Source of the DNA: Paramacrobiotus richtersi
Lineage: Eukaryota > Tardigrada > Eutardigrada > Parachela > Macrobiotidae
Assembly (NCBI GenBank): GCA_034698045.1
Contig: JAQGAU010000570.1
Coordinates: 1 to 26,166 of the forward strand
DNA length: 26,166 bases
Direction of reading: 5' to 3'
Shown: positions 17,253 through 26,166 of the stretch, piece after piece
Layout of the letters: every line of letters begins with the position of its first letter
Numbering within the stretch: position 1 is the first letter of the stretch
Program-made: the position numbers and the translations under genes
Notes under the pieces: model-generated
Seen by the model: the letters and a program-made list of their open reading frames with translations, nothing else
What the model was told of the DNA's origin: nothing
The model's database searches: none

Positions 17253-19457
17253 GTTAGTGAATTTCAGGTTTAAGAACAGCAGAAGAAGGCCGTTTTGGCG
17301 CGCTGAAAAGCCTTTTCGTTGCCATAAATTTAGGACGCAGCATTTTCCATGTGATAAAAATTATGATCAAGACCAAAACAGAAAAATTTTACAAAAATCC
17401 ATTTTGACATTTTAGCGTTCTGCATGACAGACAAGTGAGCGAGATAAGCAAATCCCTTGGGTGATGCTCGGGGTACTCGATTTTTCAAGGTATCGTGCAT
17501 GCCACTGCATGGTACACATTAAACATAGCTCAAAAGCCAAGGCACCGTTTTACATGTAATATTCACATAAATACGTATCCCACGGATTATCAATAGACCA
17601 ATAACATCCACAGATGCTAGCGCGTGATTTACAGAGCGGTTTTCGTTTTTTTCCCCGTGCAAACGGTGTCAAGTCATGAATGTTCGAAGTTATTTAATGC
17701 CTAACATAGAGGTCTACTGTAGAAGTACAGATATGAGGACAGACTGCAGTCTGATTTATTCAGCCGAATTTGTGGAATACTTCTGACAGGGGCATATTTA
17801 CGTAAATATCACATATGAAAGTAATTAATGGTCTAGTTGTCAGTAAGTCTTTCCGAGTACTTTCCGGGCGCTTTCCAAGGTAGCAGCATCGAGAGTTTGA
17901 TTTCTATATTACGATAAGCCTGTGCAAATTTGTACTGCGATTTACGTACGCGATCCGATGTTTTTACTGGTAGCACGAAATTCCACTTTATCTTGGCTTT
18001 GGAAGGCTAGGCAGTAGGCATGCAACACATAATCATAACGAAAAGCACTTTATTACCTAACATATAAAGAACAAAGCGCAAAGGTACAAAACCGATAATG
18101 AATATGATGAGCGGAAAAACATTGCTGCTGCTATTTGAGTACGTAGAATGCTAGTGTCTGTCTGGACCTGATGTTACAAAAAATTGCAGATTTAATTACT
18201 ATTCCAGCGGTTTGCTAACATTATCAGTAAAGGTATGAATATGTGCATGTTGATTGACAGGACAATAATGTGGAAATACATTTGTATTGCACCTGTCACG
18301 TCACATACACAGTTTCTACTGCGCTGCAGAGAGGTCAAACAATTTTTAATGAACTACTGGCGGCAAACCGCGGTACGCTTATCTGGAATATCAGCAATCT
18401 AATTTACCATCTAATTTTTTCGCCTTCGGCGAGCCGCAACTTGCTGTACCGTGGAACTTTAGGATCACAAAGTTTAAGCGAATATATTACATTAAATATG
18501 AATAATATTTCAGCTAAGGAAACAAGTATAAACTACCAAGGTATCGGCAGCCGCAGTATTCTTGGTGGTTGTTTCACACGAACATTATCGAATTCTGATA
18601 GCGGACTTGCGCCAGGGTTCTGCTTCTGTTTTTTTACGGAATTTGATGGTGCAAAAATAGCACGGCAAAACTTAAAAACCTCTCGGATAAGGACCGAATG
18701 ACAATGGAACTCAGGGCACTACTTCGGAAAACCATCATCGTTTATCAATCCCGATTAACTATTAACTTTCAACAGTTCCACCTTTTTCTGAAGTGCTATC
18801 CCGGATAGGCAGCGGAAATTAATGTAGTATCTACGGATCTGTATCTGCATATCCACATGCATTTCATCGGAAAAATTCTATGAACAAAATTGCAGCTGAG
18901 TATCCAACCTCTTCCCCGAAAAATCGACCGGAAATGAACCTTAAAGATATGCTGATATTTTCGGCTGCCTAGCCAGACATTACCTAGACTGTCTTCTGAT
19001 ACCACAATTTACTTTTTCAAAAGTTTAGCGCAAATTCGCTGTAGCTTTTCTAAAAACGGAATAAAAAAAATTCCGTTACTGGACTCATAACGCCCATATG
19101 CATAATCCAACAATTCTTTGCACGGCTCGTTTACTGCGCATTGGCGGCAAGCCCTCCGCGCCGCCGCTAAAGCTAGCGACTCGTATACTGACCAGCTGGA
19201 TAGCAACAGAATTGAGAAATTGTGGGTTATCAGATTGTGCCACCAAGCTTCATATTTCAGCCGGCCGCATCACCCCAAGAGTAAACTTGCCTTCTATCCA
19301 GCTATATTGCTGCAGTATGTACTTTGATATGAATTCCTGGCCTTTTCACAGTTTTGCGACGATGTTTATATGAAACATGCGTTATCTGAAGTAGATCGCT
19401 ACTGAAAAATCGCTTTGAATCGGAGAAATATAATGTACCGCATGCCGTGTGCAGTAA
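17253..19457. other. Long gene-poor stretch
   Basis: No supported gene. The best frame is 18270-18701 (+, 143 aa, containing ELLAANRGTLIWNISNLIYH), without recognisable motif and with a composition compatible with chance. The minus frames at 18796-19206 are no better. No repeat family stood out. Confidence 0.4.
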
Positions 19458-20686
19458 CGTCCAGTCATACAAATAATAACGGTCTGTTTGTTAAATCTAG
19501 CAACCATTGTGGTCGCGACTGTCAGTGATCAATGGAAATGCGGAAAGTGTCCTGGAACGAACATTACGTCAGTATACGACTGTGGGCGGTACAGTAGTGG
19601 GAAAAAGTATTATGAGGAGGTTAGTACGTGCCGAATCGTCGGTTCAATCGTCGAAAGAAAAACACGAGGTTCAGTTGTTGGGCGCTTGCTATGCGCACGT
19701 TTAGAAAAATTTTTATTCCGAGTTTGTATTTATTTGGCGCGCCCAAGAACCGTTAGATTTTTGAACCTTCATTGGAACGTCAGCTATGCCGCAGAGCCTC
19801 TGCGAAATAGAAATCCCCGACTTTTCCAAAGAGAGAACGTCAGTAGGCATATATTATCTGAAAATATTCTCGTAAACAATGGTGACAATGCACTGTTCAT
19901 AATAAAAATTTTTGTTGAAAAAGAAACACAGGCCTTATGTCACAAAGTGTACGCTACATTGCTCATAGGCGAAATAAAAATAATTTTTTCGAAAATTCAT
20001 TAGATATTAGATAAAATGACATTGCGAATCCTTCTGGTGAGGCTCCGGTATATGGGCATGCCCAGTTTGCTTGTTTTTGTAGCGCTCAGATTTTGTGGTA
20101 ACTTTCTTATCAAAGGTAGAGTTTCAAAACTCTCTCTGCATTTGTTTCTGCTTTTGTAAGCAAAAGCAGTTTGTTTTTGTTCCAGAAATATATATTCCGT
20201 ACTGGGTACAATCCGGGAGCTGGCTGCTTGACAAAATACTATAAACTGGGTGAGTCACCAACTTCTTTGTACACGGGAAAGAAATATGGTACGTACTTGT
20301 TCTTCAACATGGTTCGGTGGAGGAGTCCATAAAATGTTCACAACGGCGAAAATTACCGTCAAGGAATGGTCAAGCGTTTAGAGTTTAGACTAAATTTTAC
20401 GCAGTCAGACAAGCAGTAATCGACGGTAGCCTGCCGGCTGCCATAAAGCGAAACGGCACTTTGCCATCGCGTCCGCTGTCTGGACTTTCACGCAAATGGA
20501 ATATATATAAACTACCCGTGCAACCATTTAGGCAACACCTGGCTCATTGAATATGATTGCGCACTCCTACTTGGACAAAATTGGGGAGAGGTCTTTCAAG
20601 GCGACTACCAAAACTTTTGGGACATTAAGAAAGAAGGGTACAGTTTACCCTCTGAACTCACAACCCTAACAGAGTGCTGTATCTGA
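19458..20686 (+). CDS. Lipocalin-like secreted protein, about four exons, 5' end unresolved
   Basis: Lipocalins are secreted barrels that bind small hydrophobic ligands. Exon 1 (19458-19619) gives a hydrophobic leader (IITVCLLNLATIVVATVS), then WKCGKCPGTNITSVYDCGRY and SSGKKYYEE, matching the ApoD/Lazarillo start KCP...FD..RY.G.WYE. Donor GTTAGT. Exon 2 (20186-20249, after TTTTGTTCCAG, before GTGAGT) reads KYIFRTGYNPGAGCLTKYYK, matching the GKC...Y.L strand. Exon 3 (from 20405, after TTACGCAG) reads RQAVIDGSLPAAIKRNGTLP, and the last piece (to 20686) NTWLIEYDCALLLGQNWGEV...KKEGYSLPSELTTLTECC, matching the .YW.IDYD.A.V strand and Cys-ending tail. Phases 0 and 1 fit at the first two joins. Exons 3 and 4 need either a GTCCGC donor near 20475 or one indel near 20530. 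No Met precedes the leader in frame. Possible recent pseudogene. Confidence 0.6.
19620..20185 (+). other. First intron of the lipocalin-like gene
   Basis: GTTAGT...TTTTTGTTCCAG, 566 nt, phase 0. A continuing frame to 20003 is treated as chance read-through. Confidence 0.5.
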
Positions 20687-20796
20687 AAGTACACTGCTCA
20701 CTCCACATACTGCATTTTCTCATAATTCTATCGTCTAACGCTTATATGTTTTCGAATGTAAAATTTCAGCTGGACAGTGACCGGTATCAAAGTTGG

Positions 20797-21480
20797 GGTA
20801 CTACTAATAAGAGGACATGGACAGGACACTGGACAAGGACAGGATGCCGACTAAGGATAAGGACAGGAAGCAGGCCAAGGACAATTGGCAGGACATATGT
20901 CATCTCCCGATACACATTTCTATCGCCTTCCGAATGTCCCTTTCGGCTACGAGGTGGAGTTTATGGCCCTGATAACATACAACCGTGGCAACGGCGATGT
21001 AAGTACCCACAAGATTTTCTGCGTCTGCTACAGACACCGCCGGCACATTGACCCTTCCGATGCTCCGGCCACGCCGGAGAAAGAGACCCAGGACAATAAC
21101 CTGCATTATTTCACAATGAGAAACAAGGTCTCTCCGGCTTACCATGAAGTATTTGCATGCCAGTAAAGGGTAGTGTCGCCACTGTCGCGGTAGAGGGTGT
21201 TGCGGTTGTGGACTGCATGATGGCGTCTTCATAATACGGACATGAAAGCACTATTTGCTTTTGAATTTACTGTTTTGTGTTTGCGTTTTATATAAATTTT
21301 GCGTACGACTTAAACCCAGAAAGTAGTTTCCGATCAAGTCGGTATCGCAGCTGCGTACAAAGGTGGATAAAGCCCCTTTCCAGTTATTCTTCCTTCTAAA
21401 TGCAGAATCGATACATATGTACGGCGTCCAGAGATTAGATCGAGGTGTTGTGACCTCTGTTTGTATCAAAGCGGCACGGG
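20797..21480 (+). repeat. Repeat unit copy A (+), with coding potential
   Basis: First of three copies of one unit; the others are B (21806-22310, -) and C (22460-22944, -). It opens GGGTACTACTAATAAGAGGA and a GGACA(A/G)-rich run to about 20900. An open frame from 20885 to 21166 (93 aa) follows: MAGHMSSPDTHFYRLPNVPF, EVEFMALITYNRGNGDVSTH, KIFCVCYRHRRHIDPSDAPA, PEKETQDNNLHYFTMRNKVS. Family unknown. The Cys/His/Arg cluster and PEKETQDNNLHY are retained in copy B, and PEKD is retained in C. The GATGTAAGT...GCTACAG inside (35 nt) looks like an intron, but removing it destroys this frame. No signal peptide is visible. Confidence 0.6.
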
Positions 21481-21805
21481 AGAAATTGTACTAATTAATG
21501 GAACGGTTGGCATTTATAGGAGAAGGTAATCAGGATATGATGCAACGTAAATCCCCGAAAATGCCTTTGATCGCTGTATTATATAGAATAATCTATATAA
21601 TAAGCCAAATAGTGAAAAAAAATTGATAGCCAAAAACTGAAGTGAAAAAATCAGTTTTATCTCTTCTTGGCTAATTATATGTGTTGTTCTATATAATATA
21701 TAACGATCTCGGGAGCCTTTGCGAAGATTTTTTTTTTGCATCAGATCCTGATTACCTTTTTCTGTTTTTTCTTTAATGCCAGCCGCGTCCATTAGTACAA
21801 TATCT
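21481..21805. repeat. Centre of the large palindrome
   Basis: AAGGTAATCAGGATATGATGCAA (about 21525) faces TTGCATCAGATCCTGATTACC (about 21736), and AAAACTGA faces TCAGTTTT around 21637-21657. The arms of copies A and B therefore run inward to a centre near 21.64 kb with almost no unique spacer. Confidence 0.7.
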
Positions 21806-22310
21806 GCTGTGCCGCTTTAATACGGACAGAGCTCACAACACCTCGGTCTAATCTCTGGAAGCCGTACATAGTATCGATCCGCATTTGCAAGAAGGAACAA
21901 CTGGGAAGAGGCTTTGCCCACCTTTGAACCGAGCTACGATACCGAGTCACCGACTTGATAGGAAACTACCTTCTGGGTGAAGTCGTACGTAAAATTTATA
22001 TGAAATGCTCCTTTTCATGTTAAGCCGGAGAGACCTTCTTTCTCATGGTGACATAATGCAGATTATTGTCCTGGGTGTCTTTCTCCGGCGCAGCTATATT
22101 ATCAGTAAGGTCACAGTGCCGGCGGTGTCTGCAGCAGATGCAGACAATCTTGTAGAGGCTTACATCGCCGCTGACACGGTCGTATCAGGGCCACAAACTT
22201 CACCTCGTCCCGCCAGGGACATTCGGACGGCGATAGAAATGTGTATCGGAAGATGACATTACCTGTATGTCCTGCCAATTGTCCTCGGCCGACGCCCTGT
22301 CCGCTTACCC
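21806..22310 (-). repeat. Repeat unit copy B (-)
   Basis: Reverse-oriented partner of A. On - the end near 22310 matches A through GGACAATTGGCAGGACATA, then the coding part (KIVCICCRHRRHCDLTDNIA, PEKDTQDNNLHYVTMRKKVS), then the 3' part (AGATTAGACCGAGGTGTTGTGA). It lacks about 130 bases found in A at 21175-21310. An upstream stop makes its full frame shorter than in A. Confidence 0.65.
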
Positions 22311-22459
22311 AATTATATTTTGTCCACTAATGATTCGTAACAGATGACGTATTTAAGGTAATTTATAACGACTTGTTTTTTTTGTAACCTGCTGTACCGC
22401 AATATAACCCAAACGTAGAGTTTATAGGAAAATAATTTTCCTAAGAAAATACTTTGGTC

Positions 22460-22944
22460 AAACGAAACTCAACAACAGGAATGTGTTTTGTGGTGCAGGA
22501 CGCACTACGATGCGGCATATACACAGAAAGCGACCACACCGCCGACACTCCCTCACAACACACAACCTTTTACCGGCATGCAGGTCCTTCTCCAGAACGT
22601 CTTTCTCCGGCATGTTGGGGAGATCGGAAAGGTCACAGCGCCCGTAGCTGTTGCAGGCAATCTGCATGGCCTTGTCGATTCACTGTGTGGGATTACAGTG
22701 TCGCTGGCCGGGTGGTATCCCGGCCATAAACTCCGCCTCGACGTTTCAGGGGAACTCGATGGTCTGGATAGATGCGAACATAATGTATTCGTAAGAAAAT
22801 ATCTAAAGTTGATAGAAACGTTTCTCAATAAATTTAAATGTTTTGTCCTTATCCTTGACCAGCGTCCTGTCCTTGACCAGTATCCAGGCCTTATCCTTGC
22901 CAACGTCCTGGCCTTGTGCAGTGTCCTATAATTAGTACTACCCT
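22460..22944 (-). repeat. Repeat unit copy C (-)
   Basis: Third copy, oriented like B. On - it starts GGGTAGTACTAATTATAGGA and a GGACA/GGATAAGGAC-rich run, as in A, then NVEAEFMAGIPP, AMQIACNSYGRCDLSDLPNM and PEKDVLEKDLHAGKR. It is the most diverged copy, with at least two stops against the A frame. A or B alone does not explain it, so the unit has multiplied more than once here. Confidence 0.6.
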
Positions 22945-23420
22945 GAAGGTTGTCTGGTTCAGGCGAAGCTGAGCAGATCACAAGGTACGCAACTAGCCCC
23001 TGGCCCTACAGCCGATCGGTAGCAGTAGTTCTCACAGAGCAGTGTGCGCTGCTCACCTGAGCTGCGCATGGGCACCGGCCAGTACTGCGCCTCTCTCTCT
23101 TTGCCCTGCACTGAAAACGTATCCGTGTTACATAATGCCAGGGGGTGTTGGCCCAATCGATCACGTTTCATATGAATCGTTTCCCGATTGCTTGAAATTT
23201 AAGCTTGACAGAGAGTCAGAGACTTTTCTAATGTAGCAACTTGGCTGGCAATCGGACAATGCGGTCGCGCGTTGCACCGGTTGAAAATTTTTGAACTGGA
23301 GAAACGACGGAGCTTTTTTAATACACATTTTAAAGCCATCTTCTTGCAACAGGATAGTTCTGTCAATGACAACGTTTTGAGAGACTTTTATTTAAAACTC
23401 ATTGATACGTGATTTTTCAG
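22945..23420. other. Spacer, nothing firmly supported
   Basis: A 33-codon + stretch at 23132-23236 (MPGGVGPIDHVSYESFPDCL) looks codon-like but has no continuation. Confidence 0.3.
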
Positions 23421-23612
23421 ACCACTTTAATGTTTTTTAAAACTTTTTGCCGTAGTTCACGTTTGCCTGGAGCCAAAAAATTACCGAAAATTCCCGATGC
23501 GGAGAAACATACTATTAATACTCTGAAACACTGCCTATTCACCCAACACTTGCCTATTGCAAGTAAAAAACACCAACCAACCACTACTGAAACTGTACCC
23601 GTCTCATCTTAA
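23421..23612 (+). other. Possible terminal exon, unknown product
   Basis: After a good acceptor (GATTTTTCAG|ACC) a frame of 63 codons runs to TAA: TTLMFFKTFCRSSRLPGAKK, then KIPDAEKHTINTLKHCLFTQ and a Thr/Ser-rich end. No partner exon was identified, and the A-rich tail after the stop is uninformative. Confidence 0.3.
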
Positions 23613-23741
23613 GAAAAAAAAACTGCCCGCACGAACCTGTCGGCGGCTTGTTGGTTCAACAAAATTGCTGCTACAAATCCGCTGACAGCAATTTTACTTG
23701 CTTCTGTCGAAACTCCATTCTGGACAACGGAGCGACTATTT

Positions 23742-23989
23742 GCAACATTCAGGCTACGGACCGTACCCTGGACCAATTGGCGGATTACGAATTTTATCAA
23801 AAAATGTCACCTGGACAGTGGGTAAGGACAGTTATTTTAAAAGGCACGGTGGCTTTGTACGCTGTAACGGAGGCACCGGCCTTATTACACTGGTAACGCC
23901 TGACTCAGATCTGCAGTTTGTCTATTGTTTCACTACACCCGCTTACATGCTGATGAATGGGGCGAGATTTTTACGAATGCCTCGCTGAC
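23742..23989 (+). other. Possible exon of a secreted glycoprotein
   Basis: After a possible acceptor (CAACATTCAG at 23741) the frame reads GYGPYPGPIGGLRILSKNVT, TVGKDSYFKRHGGFVRCNGG, TGLITLVTPDSDLQFVYCFT and runs to TGA at 23987. It has two cysteines, one Asn-glycosylation site (NVT) and strand-like hydrophobic alternation. An overlapping frame from 23648 has five cysteines and ends near a GTAAGG donor (23823), so which frame is real is unclear. It might be an upstream ectodomain exon of the mucin-like gene, but the phases were not reconciled. Confidence 0.3.
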
Positions 23990-24865
23990 GGCAAATTTTT
24001 TACACTCTCTCAGTAGATTAGGAAAATTACTTCGCCTTTGGTTGGACTAAAAATTAAATGTGCGCGTTGATGATGACCCTCGTAATCGCTATTTTTGATT
24101 GACGCTGTCAACAGAAGAACAATCTTACTATAATTTTTATTGGGAATGCGGTACAGCGAAGCGGCCGCAAAAAACCACTACTGCAGTTATGATAAAACTA
24201 AAAATTGAAAAAAGAACAATCCTACTAGGGCAACAAACACGTAAGGTGGCTTTTGGTGCCCGTGAATTAGAAAATTCACAGATTCACAAACTCACACCAT
24301 GCCACAGGGTCAGAAATTGTTACACCTGCTTGTTTGACGATCATTTTATAAAGTACAGTACAGTCAAGTACAGTTCTGTATAGTCGAGATTCGTTGCTTC
24401 CGTACTAGTCGATTAAACCAATCATAACGATCAAGGTTGTAAAGCCGAATTTTGCGTTGCGATTTTATGGATAAAGATTTTATTAATTGCTGAGATTAAT
24501 TCAAAATATTTTGAAGTAAAAACAACAATAAAAAAGATAATAACGTAACAGATTTTTGTTTGCGAGGCACAGCATATAATGGGGTCCTGTATGTGCTTCC
24601 TCAGTTATCATAAAGGAAATACAACATCGACTGTTATCCGATCCTTCCTTTCGACATATACGGCATAATTCAAACTATAAGTAACACAGAGAAATAAACC
24701 AGAAGCCGAACTGCTAAAAAAGTAATTGTTAAGTATGCAGCAGCATCGTAATCGCTATCACGGACGCGAAGACTACACGATCGGCAATCGCAGCAGCCAA
24801 TCGTCCTGTTTTTAGTACACGTCTCTAGTAATGCTTTTTGTTCACTTAGTTTATCTACAATCCAG
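23990..24865. other. Spacer or intron upstream of the mucin-like exons
   Basis: No supported gene. The missing 5' exons of the mucin-like gene may lie here. A short frame at 24736-24816 (MQQHRNRYHGRED) is not convincing. Confidence 0.35.
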
Positions 24866-26056
24866 CTGAGAAAACTACCACTACTTCGACTACTACTACC
24901 ACTACGACAACAACTACGACTACCACAACCACCACACCAACAACTACGACGACCACAACTACCACACCAACAACAACGACTACAACAACCACGCCAACAA
25001 CAACGACTACAACAACAACGACTACAACAACAACACCAACAACTACGACTACAACACCGACGACTACGACTACCACGCCAACAACAACTACGCCAACAAC
25101 TACGCCAACAACTACGCCAACCACTACGCCAACCACTACGCCAACCACTACGCCAACAACTACGCCAACGACCACACCAACAACTACAAGTACTACGCCA
25201 ACAACTACAACCACGGCGCTCACAACAACAACCACGCCGGAAACCACACCAACGACCACACCCACGACCACTGTGACCTCCACTCCAACTACTGTAACAA
25301 AGTGAAGAATCTATCACAAAACACGTTTACTGACGTTTCCCACAGTTTTTGTCATTATTTTTCAGCTTCACGTTAAACGAAACCACAACCGGTAAGAGAG
25401 CAGTAACACACACGAACTTACTTATTTTACCTTGCCGTTTTATTAGAGGAAGAAGAGGATGTTCTGAGAGCAGCTGAACTAGCCACCGAAGCTTCCACAC
25501 TCTATGGTAACACTGGTGACCGTCATGTGTGACAAACATGTAACACGGTTATAGTTGTAGTTCGCTACAGTCGGCGTATCCGTTCAACGACAAAAGCTAC
25601 CCGTACGTTGAGTCTCAGGGGTTACGATTAAACTTTGTGTCAAAAATATACTTACTGATTGCTATGACGGATTTAGTACAGAGTACACTGAACATCAGTA
25701 TAGTAATCGATATTTCGTGTTTTCAGCCTCAATTCTGACACCTGTCGTTGTGGGATCCCTTTCGGCTGCTAGCACGGTAAAGATCTAGTGAAATACTAGA
25801 TGACTTCGTTGGGAGCTCTTGAAGCCTGCAATAACTTTCACAATTACCGATAGTGCTGATTCTGTAGTTGTTGCTTGTGATCACCGGTGCGCTTTTTCAC
25901 TGGCTCGGCAAGAGGGCTCTAAAAGCAAAGCGCGCCAAGGCCGAAACCGAATCTATGGAGCGCAATGACGAGATTCATGTGCCTAGGCCACGGGATCATT
26001 GGAGAAGAGTGGATGCGGAGGAAGTTGTAGTTCAGACAAAAGCCAAACGCTCATGA
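24866..26056 (+). CDS. Mucin-like type I membrane protein, Thr/Pro-rich, 5' end missing, at least 253 aa
   Basis: Exons: 24866-25301, 25366-25391, 25447-25506, 25727-25776 and 25868-26056. Introns are 64, 55, 220 and 91 nt, all GT-AG, and phases (1, 2, 1, 1, 0) agree at every join. Exon 1 encodes about 145 residues of nearly pure Thr with Pro (EKTTTTS..., PTTTPTTT repeats, ending TPTTVT), a dense O-glycosylation target. Exon 2 gives NFTLNETTT with two N-glycosylation sites. Exon 3 is an acidic helix (EEEEDVLRAAELATEASTLY). Exons 4 and 5 form one membrane helix across the join (ILTPVVVGSLSAAST + LLLVITGALFHWLG), followed by a basic tail (KRALKAKRAKAETESMERND) ending TKAKRS. The topology is a stalked surface protein with its N-terminus outside. 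The signal peptide and any N-terminal domain lie upstream and were not found. On - the Thr run reads as poly-Val or Cys/Ser, which is an artefact. Confidence 0.75.
24874..25260 (+). repeat. ACN-rich coding microsatellite (Thr/Pro repeats)
   Basis: Imperfect ACA/ACT/ACG/ACC codon runs; from about 25074 a 12-base unit CCAACNACTACG (PTTT) recurs about nine times. Synonymous codons are mixed, so the run is maintained as protein sequence and not as a pure microsatellite. Confidence 0.85.
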
Positions 26057-26166
26057 TGAGACGCTTTGCCAGGTTCGACGCAGTTGATGTATCCAAAGTC
26101 GCTCAGTCTAAATCCTGGTATCCATTCCATGATCAGCGATGTCCTTATCCACATTTTTGTTTGAAA
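26057..26166. other. 3' flank of the mucin-like gene
   Basis: No feature seen before the window ends; no AATAAA within these 110 bases. Confidence 0.4.

Noticed and set aside
18270-18701. 143-aa + frame as a gene
   Set aside because: No motif, no splice context and a length reachable by chance in a sequence of this size and composition.
19620-20003. Continuation of the lipocalin exon 1 frame for another 128 aa
   Set aside because: It passes a good GTTAGT donor and loses the family pattern at once, while the next matching piece is at 20186.
20900-21232. 110-aa minus frame in copy A and the matching 83-aa + frame in copy B
   Set aside because: Both are the antisense of the unit. They mirror each other because the DNA is an inverted repeat; the A-sense reading is better kept in copy C. 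Not fully excluded.
22945-23040. A tRNA- or snRNA-like look (GGTTCAGGCGAAGC, CTAGCCCC)
   Set aside because: No cloverleaf arms or A/B boxes at proper spacing could be matched by eye.
24670-25317. Minus-strand Cys/Ser-rich and poly-Val frames of 215 and 142 aa
   Set aside because: They are antisense readings of the ACN codon run. The + reading gives Thr/Pro and joins exactly to downstream membrane exons.

Overview
The window looks like nuclear DNA of an invertebrate animal. Genes are split by short GT-AG introns, mostly about 50-90 nt with a few proposed at 35 nt. Intergenic space is loose and full of transposon remains. Extracellular families (lipocalin-like, Ly6-like, Thr-rich mucin) sit beside novel coiled-coil and disordered proteins. 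An ecdysozoan would fit, but I see no marker that fixes the phylum. There are no bacterial operons, rRNA or CRISPR, and I recognised no tRNA.

Layout. 216-3766: a nearly complete PIF/Harbinger DNA transposon with 14-bp inverted ends, a DDE transposase on + and a convergent accessory gene on -. 3785-4326 (-): the 3' tail of a non-LTR retrotransposon. 4590-5510 (+): a decayed integrase fossil, most like a Polinton/Maverick. 6015-6083: a small hairpin-rich repeat. 6300-6798 (+): a two-exon gene of unknown function. 7150-12935: a block of four minus-strand host genes. In gene order these are a 206-aa two-exon unknown, a 491-aa coiled-coil protein, a roughly 457-aa Ser/Arg-rich disordered protein with a complex exon chain, and a secreted Ly6/three-finger-like protein. 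13694-15249: a non-autonomous element with TTAA at both ends and terminal inverted arrays of short repeats. 16000-19400 is mostly empty apart from minor repeats and one unexplained open frame.

19458-20686 (+) is a lipocalin-like gene that my exon model does not close cleanly. Straight after it, 20797-22944 holds three diverged copies of one unit. Two face each other as a large imperfect palindrome centred near 21.64 kb, and a third lies beyond. All three keep the same protein reading. The window ends with a mucin-like type I membrane protein gene on + (24866-26056): a Thr/Pro-rich ectodomain, two short linker exons, a membrane segment split over two exons, and a basic cytoplasmic tail. Its signal-peptide end was not found.

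The introns were fitted by hand from splice sites and reading phase. In several genes the phases close exactly over many joins, which is the main support for those models. Nothing was checked against a database or RNA.
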